Positions 24,452 to 31,871 of a stretch of 55,058 nucleotides of DNA are shown here, in pieces. The translations under genes and the position numbers were made by a program. Source of the DNA: a virus. The stretch lies in the IMG/VR virus record IMGVR_UViG_3300021520_000004, positions 1 through 55,058 of that record; one strand, 5' to 3'. The notes below the pieces were generated by a model. It ran no database searches and had not been told where the DNA came from. It worked only from the letters and a program-made list of their open reading frames with translations. Every line of letters begins with the position of its first letter. Within the stretch, counting starts at the first letter, position 1.

Positions 24452-25246
24452 TCAGAGTCCGCGAATCATCGGACCCGACCAGTCGATAGCCAGAGCGGAG
24501 ATCTCCTCGCCGCAGAACTTGTGCGCCACGCGCGACGGCCGGGGGCGCTTGCGGTCAACACCCGTGCGCCCCGGTACCAACGATGGGCCGTCGGCATGGT
24601 CGGCAAGACAGGGCCACGTGTACCATGCGCGAATGCCCCACTCCTCCCAGTAGCGCGAGAGCCTGAGATCGTAGTTCAGGATGTCCACCAGGGGGTCGCA
24701 GAACTCGATCATCGGCACCACCGTCTCGGTCGGCACGACGATGAGCGGACCCCAGTGAATCTGTCGCATGGTGATCCACGATGCGCCCTTGCGGTCGGCG
24801 AGCGCGACGAGATCCTTCACCTTGTCGTTCTGGGGCCTCAGACGGCCCACGTAGCCCACGAGGGGAGCTTCGGGAGGGATGTAGGCCAGAGCGCGCTCCA
24901 GGCCCGCCAGGAGGTCGTGAGGGATCAGTACGTCATCCTGGAGGACGAGGTGATGGGTGCAGTCGGGATCGGCCGCCAGCATACTGCGCCGACCGGTGTC
25001 CCATCGGTCCTGCAACTGATCCCAGACCACCGGCACCTCGCGGTCGAGCTTCCCGATGAGATGCTCGACCTGTCCCGCTCTGGCCGGGTGCGCCATGATG
25101 GCGGCCGAGAGCCGGATCTCCCTGTCGGAGGGTATCGTCCGAGGGAGGGGGGCTTCACGCTGTGGTTCCCGCGGCGCTCGCACTGGTTCCGGTCGCTCGC
25201 GCTTCGCCTTCTGCATCTGGGCGTTGGTGAAGATGGGGCCGTTCAC
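24452..25246 (-). CDS. Glycosyltransferase-like protein 1 of 3
   Basis: The 264-residue protein belongs to a family present three times here. Shared features are the N-terminal AAIMAHP strand, WD-x-[LR]-x-[DR]-RWDTGRRSML, HHLVLQDDVL (the acidic DD suits metal and sugar-nucleotide binding), WGPLIVVPTE and WYTWPCLADH near the C-terminus. The fold suggests a GT-A-type transferase. It may glycosylate virion proteins or host polymers; no substrate is evident. The GTG start overlaps the previous paralogue's stop. It has an extra basic Pro/Arg-rich N-terminus of about 40 residues. Confidence 0.65.
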   Translation of the reverse strand: MNGPIFTNAQMQKAKRERPEPVRAPREPQREAPLPRTIPSDREIRLSAAIMAHPARAGQVEHLIGKLDREVPVVWDQLQDRWDTGRRSMLAADPDCTHHLVLQDDVLIPHDLLAGLERALAYIPPEAPLVGYVGRLRPQNDKVKDLVALADRKGASWITMRQIHWGPLIVVPTETVVPMIEFCDPLVDILNYDLRLSRYWEEWGIRAWYTWPCLADHADGPSLVPGRTGVDRKRPRPSRVAHKFCGEEISALAIDWSGPMIRGL

Positions 25247-25962
25247 TGCCCACCCCGCCGGTCGATAGTGATCTCGGGGAGTAGGCCGCCGGCCGCATTC
25301 ACCACAGGCCCGTCCCAGTTCACCTTGAGCGCCGACCGGTCCCGGCCCAGAAAGTGTTCGGCCACCCGGCCGCCGGGATGACCCGGTCGTGCCATCGGCC
25401 GGCCGGGTACCACCGAGGGACTCTCACGATGGTCGACCAGCGACGGCCACGTGTACCAGACCCGCACCCCGCGCTCCAGCTCCCAGTAGCGGGAGAGGCG
25501 CCGGTCATAGTTGGGGATGGTCGTGAGCGTGTCGCAGTGAGCCACCATCGCGTCGATGGCCTCGGTGGGCACCACGACAAGCGGTCCCCAGTTCAGCGTG
25601 TGCATGGTCAGGAACGACGCCTTCATGCCGTCCGCCGTCGTCACGGCATCCGCAAGGAAGGGCAGCCGCGGCCGGTAGCGACCCACGTAGCCGCACAGAG
25701 GGGCCTCAGAGGGCACGTAGGCGAGCGCGGCGGCCAGACCGGCCAGGAGGTCGCGACAGGGCACCGCGTCGTCCTGGAGGACCACGTGATGCGTACAGGC
25801 GGGGTCGTAGGCGAGCATGGCACGGCGGCCGGTATCCCAACGGTCAGCCCACCGGTCCCAGATCACCGGGAGCTCGGGGTCGCCCAGTGCGGCGAGCAGA
25901 TCCGGTATGAACGACTGGCGCATCGGGTGGGCCATGATGGCCGCCGACAGGGTGACGGTCAT
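25243..25962 (-). CDS. Glycosyltransferase-like protein 2 of 3
   Basis: The 239-residue protein starts at MTVTLSAAIMAHP after AAGGAGG. It shares RWDTGRRAML, HHVVLQDDAVPCRDLLAGL, GPLVVVPTEAID and WYTWPSLVDHRESPSVVPGR with its neighbours on both sides and looks like a tandem duplication. The DD pair in VLQDDA is the likely metal site. ATGA overlap with the methyltransferase. Confidence 0.65.
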   Translation of the reverse strand: MTVTLSAAIMAHPMRQSFIPDLLAALGDPELPVIWDRWADRWDTGRRAMLAYDPACTHHVVLQDDAVPCRDLLAGLAAALAYVPSEAPLCGYVGRYRPRLPFLADAVTTADGMKASFLTMHTLNWGPLVVVPTEAIDAMVAHCDTLTTIPNYDRRLSRYWELERGVRVWYTWPSLVDHRESPSVVPGRPMARPGHPGGRVAEHFLGRDRSALKVNWDGPVVNAAGGLLPEITIDRRGGQ

Positions 25963-26531
25963 GCTTCCTCCTTGCGGAAGACCCACATGCCGATCTCCTC
26001 CTCCATCTCGTCCTCCGGTCTGCTCACGATGCCCCAGCCCTTCGGTACGTCATCCAAGAACCTCCGGTGCAGGACATGCGCCCGCCCGCGCTCCACCTTG
26101 TTACTGGACTGGATGCAGACCAGGGGCGCCGACCCGAAGACGAGCTCCAGGTGCCGGCGGTAGAGAGTGTCATCCACCAGATGGAAGATGATGTCCAGGG
26201 AAAGCGCGAGGTCGGCCTCGGGCAGTGGCGGCGGGGTGACTCCATCATAGAGGGCGAAGGCCCAACCGGGGCGGTCACCACAGGCGTCCTTGCACAGTCG
26301 TAGGCCCTCGGGCGAGACGTCCAGACCCAGGTACCGAGCCACCCGCAGCCGCGAGGCCACCCGGCCATCACCGCAGCCCCAGTCGATGACGGACGCCACG
26401 CCCTCGCTCTCGATCAGGGTATTGACGAAATTCCCCTTGGTCCGCGCCGCCCTGCGCCGGGAGCCCAAGCCGGAGCCTTTGCCGCGGCGGTAGCGGTCGT
26501 CCCAGTAGGCCAACGTGTCGAAGTCGCTCAT
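25959..26531 (-). CDS. Class I SAM methyltransferase
   Basis: The 190-residue enzyme has the SAM-binding motif VIDWGCGDGRVASRL (about 48-62), LGLDVSPEG as the motif II acidic strand and ADLALSLDIIFHLVDDT as motif IV. The rest resembles small-molecule or sugar methyltransferases rather than DNA enzymes. It lies between glycosyltransferase and deacetylase genes, so the substrate may be a carbohydrate. Both ends are ATGA-coupled. Confidence 0.75.
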   Translation of the reverse strand: MSDFDTLAYWDDRYRRGKGSGLGSRRRAARTKGNFVNTLIESEGVASVIDWGCGDGRVASRLRVARYLGLDVSPEGLRLCKDACGDRPGWAFALYDGVTPPPLPEADLALSLDIIFHLVDDTLYRRHLELVFGSAPLVCIQSSNKVERGRAHVLHRRFLDDVPKGWGIVSRPEDEMEEEIGMWVFRKEEA

Positions 26532-27118
26532 GCTTCATCCAATCTCACGAAATCACCCAGAAGACGCAGCTTCTCAATGAGCCGCGGCAAGGCGAACAAG
26601 GTGGCATCCGGCCATGCATGGAGAACGATCTTCACGGGGTCTGCCTTGGAAGCGATGACGTCTTTCACGCACTCGAGTATCGACGCCGGCGTGGCCTCGG
26701 GATCCCAGTCCCTCGGGTCGACATCCCAGCCCACATGGCGATACCCAAGGTTGTCGAGAAGTTCTGTCATGCCTGGATGGCGTGGGCCCGCTCCGTCCCC
26801 GTAAGGCAGTCGAAACCAGGGCCGGGGGTCAACCCCGCACACGGCTACGATGGCGGCCTCGGCCTTGGTCACACTTTCCTTGGCCCCCGGTTCCCGCAGC
26901 TTGGTCATCGGCGCATGCCAGTGCGAGTGGTTCCCGATGAGGTGACCATCGTCGCGGATCCTCCGCAGCAGATGCGGATGCGAGAGCGCCCAGGCTCCTT
27001 GCACGAAGAAGGTGGCCTTCACCCCTTCGGCCTTGAGTATCTCCACCATGAGTTCGGGGTTCTCGGGGTCGCAGGGTCTATCCGGGTGTTCGGTGTCGAT
27101 CGTGAGCGCGATACGCAT
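26528..27118 (-). CDS. NodB-type polysaccharide deacetylase
   Basis: The 196-residue enzyme removes N- or O-acetyl groups from polysaccharides. Motif 1 is TIDTE (D8), motif 2 NHSHWH (H64, H68 metal ligands), motif 3 RLPYGDG, motif 4 VGWDVDPRDW and motif 5 VLHAW. All catalytic motifs are present and the length is normal for a single domain. There is no signal peptide, so it acts in the cytoplasm on precursors, or is released at lysis or with virions. It is part of the glycan cassette. Confidence 0.85.
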   Translation of the reverse strand: MRIALTIDTEHPDRPCDPENPELMVEILKAEGVKATFFVQGAWALSHPHLLRRIRDDGHLIGNHSHWHAPMTKLREPGAKESVTKAEAAIVAVCGVDPRPWFRLPYGDGAGPRHPGMTELLDNLGYRHVGWDVDPRDWDPEATPASILECVKDVIASKADPVKIVLHAWPDATLFALPRLIEKLRLLGDFVRLDEA

Positions 27119-27781
27119 TCAGCATCTCCTCCCGGTCACGGGCCCCAGCCAGTTCCATTCAAGGGCCGAGGCATCTTCGCCAATGAACCGAAACGCTCGC
27201 GTGAACCCGCTGCCCAGAAGCGACGGACCCTCGCGATGGTCCACCAATGACGGCCACGTGTACCAACAGCGCCAGTCCATCACGTCACGGCAATACCGGC
27301 CGATGCGCTGGTCGTCTGCCGGGAAGGCAGCGCCACCTTCCCACGCGAGCATCGGTTCGATGATCCAAGCCGGGAGGACGATCGCGAGTCCCCACCGGAG
27401 CGTCGGCAGCACGAGCCATGAGCAGTCGTCCGCCTCAGCGAGCGCCACCCGCTGCCGCACGCGCGCTACTCCCGTGGCACCCGGGTGAGGCGTCCCCACG
27501 AAGAGGGAGGCGATGGTGTCGAAGGGAGCGCGGGAGGCGAGCGCGGCTTCGAGCCCGGCCCGAAAGTCGCGGCAGACGAGCGCGTCATCTTGGAGAACGA
27601 GGTGGTGAGTCGCGTCCGGGTGGTACATCCTCCAGGCCCGGGAGCATGTGTCCCATAGGCCGAGGCTGCGGTCCCAAGATACGGCGCTGTCCTCGAGGCC
27701 TACCTTCTCCTGGAGATCGTGGACCCATCCTGAGCGCGACGGGTGAGCCATGATGGAGACGGAGAGGCGGGTCTCGCTCAC
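27119..27781 (-). CDS. Glycosyltransferase-like protein 3 of 3
   Basis: The 220-residue protein is the most diverged of the three paralogues (SVSIMAHPSRSGWVHDL, HHLVLQDDALVCRDFRAGL, WYTWPSLVDHREGPSLLGSG). The GTG start lies in TAGTG with the upstream methyltransferase stop. It is separated from the other two copies by the methyltransferase and deacetylase genes, so duplication preceded or accompanied the insertion of those genes. Confidence 0.65.
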   Translation of the reverse strand: MSETRLSVSIMAHPSRSGWVHDLQEKVGLEDSAVSWDRSLGLWDTCSRAWRMYHPDATHHLVLQDDALVCRDFRAGLEAALASRAPFDTIASLFVGTPHPGATGVARVRQRVALAEADDCSWLVLPTLRWGLAIVLPAWIIEPMLAWEGGAAFPADDQRIGRYCRDVMDWRCWYTWPSLVDHREGPSLLGSGFTRAFRFIGEDASALEWNWLGPVTGRRC

Positions 27782-28380
27782 TACTTGAAGCCGACGGCCG
27801 GATGCGGCTGTAGATCCCAGCAGCGCCAGCCGCCGCGGCGCACCAGTTCGTTCACCGCTTCAGTGACTCCGCGGTTGCACTTCTTCTCGCTGTCGTAGTC
27901 ATCGAAGCAGACGATGGCCCCCGGCGCGAGATGCGGTTCCCATGCGGTGAAGTCGCCCATCACGCCCTCATAGGTGTGGTGAGAGTCGATGTGGAGAAGG
28001 CCCACGGGGCGGCCGGTCCACTCCTTGCCAGCGTCGGCGCCGAAAGCCCGGAAGGCGGTGATGCGTTCGCCCAGTCCCGTGCTCCCCACCTGAGAGCAGA
28101 ACGCCTTCATGGTGTCCTCCTCTGCGAAACCGAAGCGGCCGGTGATGTTACCGGCGAGGTTCCAGGGGTCGATGCACCACACCTTGGCCCCGTTGCCGCA
28201 CTGGGCGCCCTCGGCGAGGTAGCACCCGCTCTTGCCCTTGTACGACCCGCACTCCACGATCACTTCGTCGGCCGGTACGGTTGCGGCAAGCTCGGCAAGT
28301 CGCAGGCCCATCTCGTCAGAGATCAGCCCCTCAAGCGCGGCCAGCATCTTCAGACGGTCCTCCGGTATGGATACGCTCAC
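27781..28380 (-). CDS. Class I SAM methyltransferase (Methyltransf_24-like)
   Basis: The 199-residue enzyme starts at GTG after GAGGAGAAAACCGCT. It has EVIVECGSYKGKSGCYLAEG as the SAM site, KVWCIDPW as the second strand, VGLLHIDSHHTYEGVMGDF and IVCFDDYDSEKKC. This pattern is typical of glycan-cluster and cephalosporin hydroxylase-like methyltransferases. It lies between two glycosyltransferases, so a sugar or capped glycan is a likely substrate. Confidence 0.75.
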   Translation of the reverse strand: MSVSIPEDRLKMLAALEGLISDEMGLRLAELAATVPADEVIVECGSYKGKSGCYLAEGAQCGNGAKVWCIDPWNLAGNITGRFGFAEEDTMKAFCSQVGSTGLGERITAFRAFGADAGKEWTGRPVGLLHIDSHHTYEGVMGDFTAWEPHLAPGAIVCFDDYDSEKKCNRGVTEAVNELVRRGGWRCWDLQPHPAVGFK

Positions 28381-28393
28381 AGCGGTTTTCTCC

Positions 28394-29089
28394 TCAGTCG
28401 GCGCTGATTGACTCAGTGTGACCACGCGAAATGTCAGAGACGGAAGGCAGGGGGCGCTTCCTGAGCCGATGTTGATTTCCCCACCAGTGAAGACAAGAGG
28501 CGTCAGGGTACTGGTCGTAGTGCCCCAGCCGATCAAGTTGATGACACCGCACCGGGTAGAACCACTCCTCTGGAAACACCTTCACGTCCGGGTGCCTCCG
28601 CAGGACCGAAGTGAGGTAGTGCGGCCCGGTCATCTTCGCCGGTCGAGAGCCAGCCAGCCGACTCACCCGGTCCGGTAGACCGGCTACCAGATCGAACAGC
28701 AGGGGATGGCCAGGGACGCAACCCATGATGGCGTTGTTGGCAACCTCGTCCTGAATCTCCCACGCGCAGAAAGCATCCACGTCCTCAAGCAGGGCGTCGA
28801 TGGGCTTCAGGCACTCGAAGTCCGTGTCGATGTAGACCCCGCCGTAGCGGTGGAGGATCTCGAAGCGCGCGAGGTCGGAACGGAACTGTCCCTCGAAGCC
28901 GGGGCAGATGTCCGAGGCCGCATCGTAGAGTCGTTGGTTCACCAGGGGCGGAAGTTCGGCCTCCGTCCACAGGCACATCTTCCAGTCTGGATGAAGCCGC
29001 TGCCAGCCCTCTCCGAACGTCTCGAAGAGGGTTGGCATGGCGGGGCCCACCCAAATCCTGTGGAACACCCGTGGGATGGTCTGGTCCAC
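28394..29089 (-). CDS. DXD-type glycosyltransferase (OCH1/capsular sugar family)
   Basis: The 231-residue enzyme begins IPRVFHRIWVGP and contains FRSDLARFEILHRYGGVYID with the DXD motif D88-T-D90, then NNAIMGCVPGHP. These are hallmarks of the Gly_transf_sug family. The start is GTG in TAGTG with the stop of an Ala-His repeat gene. It probably transfers hexose to a glycan or protein; the acceptor is unknown. Confidence 0.85.
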   Translation of the reverse strand: MDQTIPRVFHRIWVGPAMPTLFETFGEGWQRLHPDWKMCLWTEAELPPLVNQRLYDAASDICPGFEGQFRSDLARFEILHRYGGVYIDTDFECLKPIDALLEDVDAFCAWEIQDEVANNAIMGCVPGHPLLFDLVAGLPDRVSRLAGSRPAKMTGPHYLTSVLRRHPDVKVFPEEWFYPVRCHQLDRLGHYDQYPDASCLHWWGNQHRLRKRPLPSVSDISRGHTESISAD

Positions 29090-29262
29090 TATCCCTGCGC
29101 TTCCTGGATCAGATGGGCCTCGTGGGCCTCATGAGCCGTGTGAGCGGCTTGGCGGACATCGGTGGCTACGGCGATGCCGTGCGCTCTGTGGGCCGCCTGA
29201 CGAGCGACGGTCGCCACATGGGCGACGTGGTTGACGTGGGCGGTGCGGCGGGCAGATGCCAT
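29089..29262 (-). CDS. Ala-His repeat microprotein 2 (57 residues)
   Basis: The start follows AAGGAGGATCCACAC. The N-terminus MASARRTAH is identical to that of the upstream microprotein. The body has His-x-Ala spaced every three residues (HVNHVAHVA, HRAHG) and ends AAHTAHEAHEAHLIQEAQG, so it should be one helix with a His stripe. TAGTG couples it to the DXD glycosyltransferase. It is a diverged tandem duplicate. Metal binding or peptide-membrane interaction is speculative. Confidence 0.6.
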   Translation of the reverse strand: MASARRTAHVNHVAHVATVARQAAHRAHGIAVATDVRQAAHTAHEAHEAHLIQEAQG

Positions 29263-29303
29263 GTGTGGATCCTCCTTCTCCCGGTGCGGGCTTCAGAGCG
29301 TTG

Positions 29304-29390
29304 CTACAGGGTCGCCAGATGTGCCAGATGGGCGACGTGGGCGACGTGGGCCAGATGGGCGAGGTGGGCGGTGCGACGTGCAGATGCCAT
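29304..29390 (-). CDS. Ala-His repeat microprotein 1 (28 residues)
   Basis: The start follows AGGAGGCAGCAAC. After MASARRT the peptide consists of AHLAHLAHVAHVAHLAHL and ends ATL. It has six His at three-residue spacing. Codons of the repeats vary (CAC/CAT, CTC/CTG/GTC), which suggests selection on the peptide rather than recent slippage. It is homologous to the next gene. Confidence 0.55.
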   Translation of the reverse strand: MASARRTAHLAHLAHVAHVAHLAHLATL

Positions 29391-29407
29391 GTTGCTGCCT
29401 CCTTCCG

Positions 29408-30019
29408 TCAGGAGCAGGGATAGATATGTTGGCCCGTGCCGTCCTCGATCAGCACGAACCGGTCTGGACCGCCCTGATGCACCTCGAGGAAGAGGCGGGC
29501 CGTGGGTGCTGGAACCGCCGCCGGGGGGGTCGGGGTCGCCGGCGGCGGTTCCAGTGGTTGTGACGGCGGCGCGGGGATGGGGTCCGCAGGCACCGTCGGA
29601 GGATCTACAGCGGGGGCAGGAAGCACACGAGCACATGCAGCGGCAACTGCGGCCTGGGCTGTGGCCTTGCTGGCCGGCGCGAGCAGGGCGGGGTACAAGA
29701 CCTTGGAACTCAGCACTGTGAGGAGGATCCCCGATACGATGGCAGAGAGCCACCAGGGTAGCCATGTGGGCCACTCGTTCCCGGCCAGGGACGCGCCGAC
29801 ATCGAGCTTCAGCGCCAGACATGCTCCGATGCAGATCGCCCCGGCCAACCCCATCCAGACCACCTTGTCGGGCAGACTGGCCTTCCACTTGGCGGGGATC
29901 CTCTTCCACCAGTAGAAGGCGCCCTTCACCCCTTGGGTGATGGCGAGGGCGATGAACGGGATCGCCATCGCGATGACGCCGACGGTAGCCGGACTGAGCG
30001 AAACCGGGAAGTCCTCCAT
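29408..30019 (-). CDS. Holin-like membrane protein with Pro-rich tail
   Basis: The 203-residue protein has three hydrophobic segments (VGVIAMAIPFIALAITQGV, VVWMGLAGAICIGACLAL, WLSAIVSGILLTVLSSKVL), then an Ala/Pro-rich stretch (about 130-175) and a small C-terminal part (LFLEVHQGGPDRFVLIEDG). Its position after amidase, glucosaminidase and a second three-helix protein suggests a holin or co-holin. The tail is longer than usual for holins. The start lies 1 base after the previous stop. Confidence 0.6.
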   Translation of the reverse strand: MEDFPVSLSPATVGVIAMAIPFIALAITQGVKGAFYWWKRIPAKWKASLPDKVVWMGLAGAICIGACLALKLDVGASLAGNEWPTWLPWWLSAIVSGILLTVLSSKVLYPALLAPASKATAQAAVAAACARVLPAPAVDPPTVPADPIPAPPSQPLEPPPATPTPPAAVPAPTARLFLEVHQGGPDRFVLIEDGTGQHIYPCS

Positions 30020-30020
30020 C

Positions 30021-30380
30021 CTACCAGGGCGGTTTGTCGTGGGTCTTGGGATCCACTACCTTCATCTCATCGTCCGGTGTGGGCGCCATGACGGGGTCTT
30101 GGCGCAGTTTGTTCTGGTAGGCGGCCGTCACTCCGAGGATGGCTCCGCAGACGACCAGGGAATTCAGCACGGCTAGCACGTAACCCCACCAGAGTAACCC
30201 CGGCGTTGAGGCTGCGACTGCCGCCACCATCACGGCGGCGCTCAAGCCAAGAGCACAATAGCGATTGATCTGATCGGTGTACTTTTCACCGATAACGCTT
30301 TTGAGCACAGTCAAAAGTAGACTAACCGCAGCAACAGCTCCCGGAATAGTCGCCAGTTGCAATAACGAAAACTCAGTCAT
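30021..30380 (-). CDS. Holin-like three-helix membrane protein
   Basis: The 119-residue protein starts after AAGGAGCGCAAAGGC. Three transmembrane helices (IPGAVAAVSLLLTVLKSVI, ALGLSAAVMVAAVAAS, YVLAVLNSLVVCGAILGV) and a charged cytoplasmic tail (PDDEMKVVDPKTHDKPPW) fit class I holins. It directly follows the cell-wall hydrolase genes. Confidence 0.65.
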   Translation of the reverse strand: MTEFSLLQLATIPGAVAAVSLLLTVLKSVIGEKYTDQINRYCALGLSAAVMVAAVAASTPGLLWWGYVLAVLNSLVVCGAILGVTAAYQNKLRQDPVMAPTPDDEMKVVDPKTHDKPPW

Positions 30381-30420
30381 GCCTTTGCGCTCCTTCTCAT
30401 TAGAACAGCCGGACGGAAGG

Positions 30421-30858
30421 TCAGAACCCAACGTCAGCCAAGCGCGCCATGTATCTCGCGTCCTTCTCCTCCAGGTCGGCCACGTATTGGTCAAGGCCGG
30501 GTTTGTCACCGTAGTAGATGGTGGCGAACTCGCGGTATCGTTTCTGCCGCAACAGTGGGATGTAGGCCCCGCCGGCCGACTGCTTGAGGAAGCACCCCCA
30601 GGCGCGCATACCAACATCCGGTGACGGGAAGATGAACCACACGCCCTCCCCCACTCCGGTCATCTTGCCGCTTGAGTAGTCGTGCCAGCAGGCGTTCTCC
30701 GGTGTCCGGTCACGGTAGCGGATGTTGCCGTAGTTACAGGCGACGGCAGTGATGGGACCGCCAAGTATGGGGTCCCCCAAGGATGACTCGTTGCCGAGGA
30801 CGCACAGTTGCCCGACCACTGGGACGCCGAACTCCTCCAGGTTTCGGAGAATCATCAC
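30421..30858 (-). CDS. Glucosaminidase-like peptidoglycan hydrolase (endolysin)
   Basis: The 145-residue protein resembles FlgJ/LytG-type glucosaminidases. Catalytic-type E24 lies in LCVLGNESSLG, followed by AVACNYGNIRYRD, WFIFPSPDVGMRAWGCFLKQ and YYGDKPGLDQYVADL. It has neither signal peptide nor separate wall-binding domain, so release would depend on the adjacent holin-like proteins. Together with the amidase upstream it gives two peptidoglycan-cleaving activities. Confidence 0.65.
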   Translation of the reverse strand: MMILRNLEEFGVPVVGQLCVLGNESSLGDPILGGPITAVACNYGNIRYRDRTPENACWHDYSSGKMTGVGEGVWFIFPSPDVGMRAWGCFLKQSAGGAYIPLLRQKRYREFATIYYGDKPGLDQYVADLEEKDARYMARLADVGF

Positions 30859-30911
30859 TCCAGTGATTGGACTGTGATGCGGCCCGAACCATTGGGCGTC
30901 GAGGAGGTCGG

Positions 30912-31871
30912 CTAGGGCTTTGGGAGAGGCCAGATTTCCCCTTTGGGATCGAGCTTCAACCTCTCGGCGGCCAGGTCGTGGTCAAGGACCGCCTGCAGCC
31001 GAGTGGCCTCTGCGATGTTGCCCGCAGCCTTGGCCTGGTCAATGAGCCGGAGGAACTTCAGCTCCATGCTGTCGCTCCGAGCCTTCGCCAACCAGAAGTG
31101 GTCTTGTTCGGAGAGCATGTCTTCCTCCTGTGCTTGGGTGGCCGTGAGCAGTTGCGCTTGGGTGATGTACGTGCCGGGGCAGGACTTTGGACTCTGCCCG
31201 TTGATGTAGCACTGCCGGTGCATGGTCAGGCCGTCACGGGTCTTGAGCGCCCCGCCATTGCTGCCGAGATTCACCCACTGCAGCGGGATGTTGGCCCACT
31301 CGCAGATGATGCGGGCGGCGCGGCCGGCCATCGCCAGTTGAACCGCCGTGAGCGGCCCCGCGTCGCCGTTGTGGACTTGCTCCATGTGAAGCACGTACCC
31401 GTTCCAATCGGTCGCCCCGACCTGGTTGTACAGGGACGGATGGTGCCCGATCCAGATGCCGTCCCACGAGAGCCAGAACTGCGGCCCGTGACCGTAGGGG
31501 AAGCCCCGAGCGTCCCGGAAGTAGTTGAAGCACCCCTGCACCGAAGACGCTCCATGCCACTGGGCCTCGGTCGGCGACTCAGTGTGGTGGAACACGAAGA
31601 AACGTGGCGCTCCCCCAGGGCGAGGCTGAGAGAGCAGCCACAGCTTCAGGTCGTCCAGGCTCAGGTGCCGGATGACCAGCATATGACTGGACTCGTCTTG
31701 GAACACTCCACCAGTGGCAGGAGCTTCCGCAGCGACCGGCTCGGGGTGAGTCGGCCACCAGTGGACGCGGCAGAGCACGGGTGCCTTAGTGTCCGCGTAC
31801 TCTGCCGCTCTGAGGGCGGTCACCTCTACTAGCTGGCCGCACTCCGCGCAGGGCAGGTAGATGGTGTCCAT
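30912..31871 (-). CDS. N-acetylmuramoyl-L-alanine amidase (Amidase_2)
   Basis: The 319-residue protein has a short N-terminal zinc-ribbon-like part (C8, C11, C34, H37). The amidase domain follows, with H95 in FFVFHHTES, E164 in HMEQVH, and H218 and C231 in MHRQCY...SCPG as the zinc ligands. A helical C-terminus follows. The start is TGATG-coupled to the papain-like protease. It cleaves the amide bond between MurNAc and the stem peptide. Confidence 0.85.
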   Translation of the reverse strand: MDTIYLPCAECGQLVEVTALRAAEYADTKAPVLCRVHWWPTHPEPVAAEAPATGGVFQDESSHMLVIRHLSLDDLKLWLLSQPRPGGAPRFFVFHHTESPTEAQWHGASSVQGCFNYFRDARGFPYGHGPQFWLSWDGIWIGHHPSLYNQVGATDWNGYVLHMEQVHNGDAGPLTAVQLAMAGRAARIICEWANIPLQWVNLGSNGGALKTRDGLTMHRQCYINGQSPKSCPGTYITQAQLLTATQAQEEDMLSEQDHFWLAKARSDSMELKFLRLIDQAKAAGNIAEATRLQAVLDHDLAAERLKLDPKGEIWPLPKP

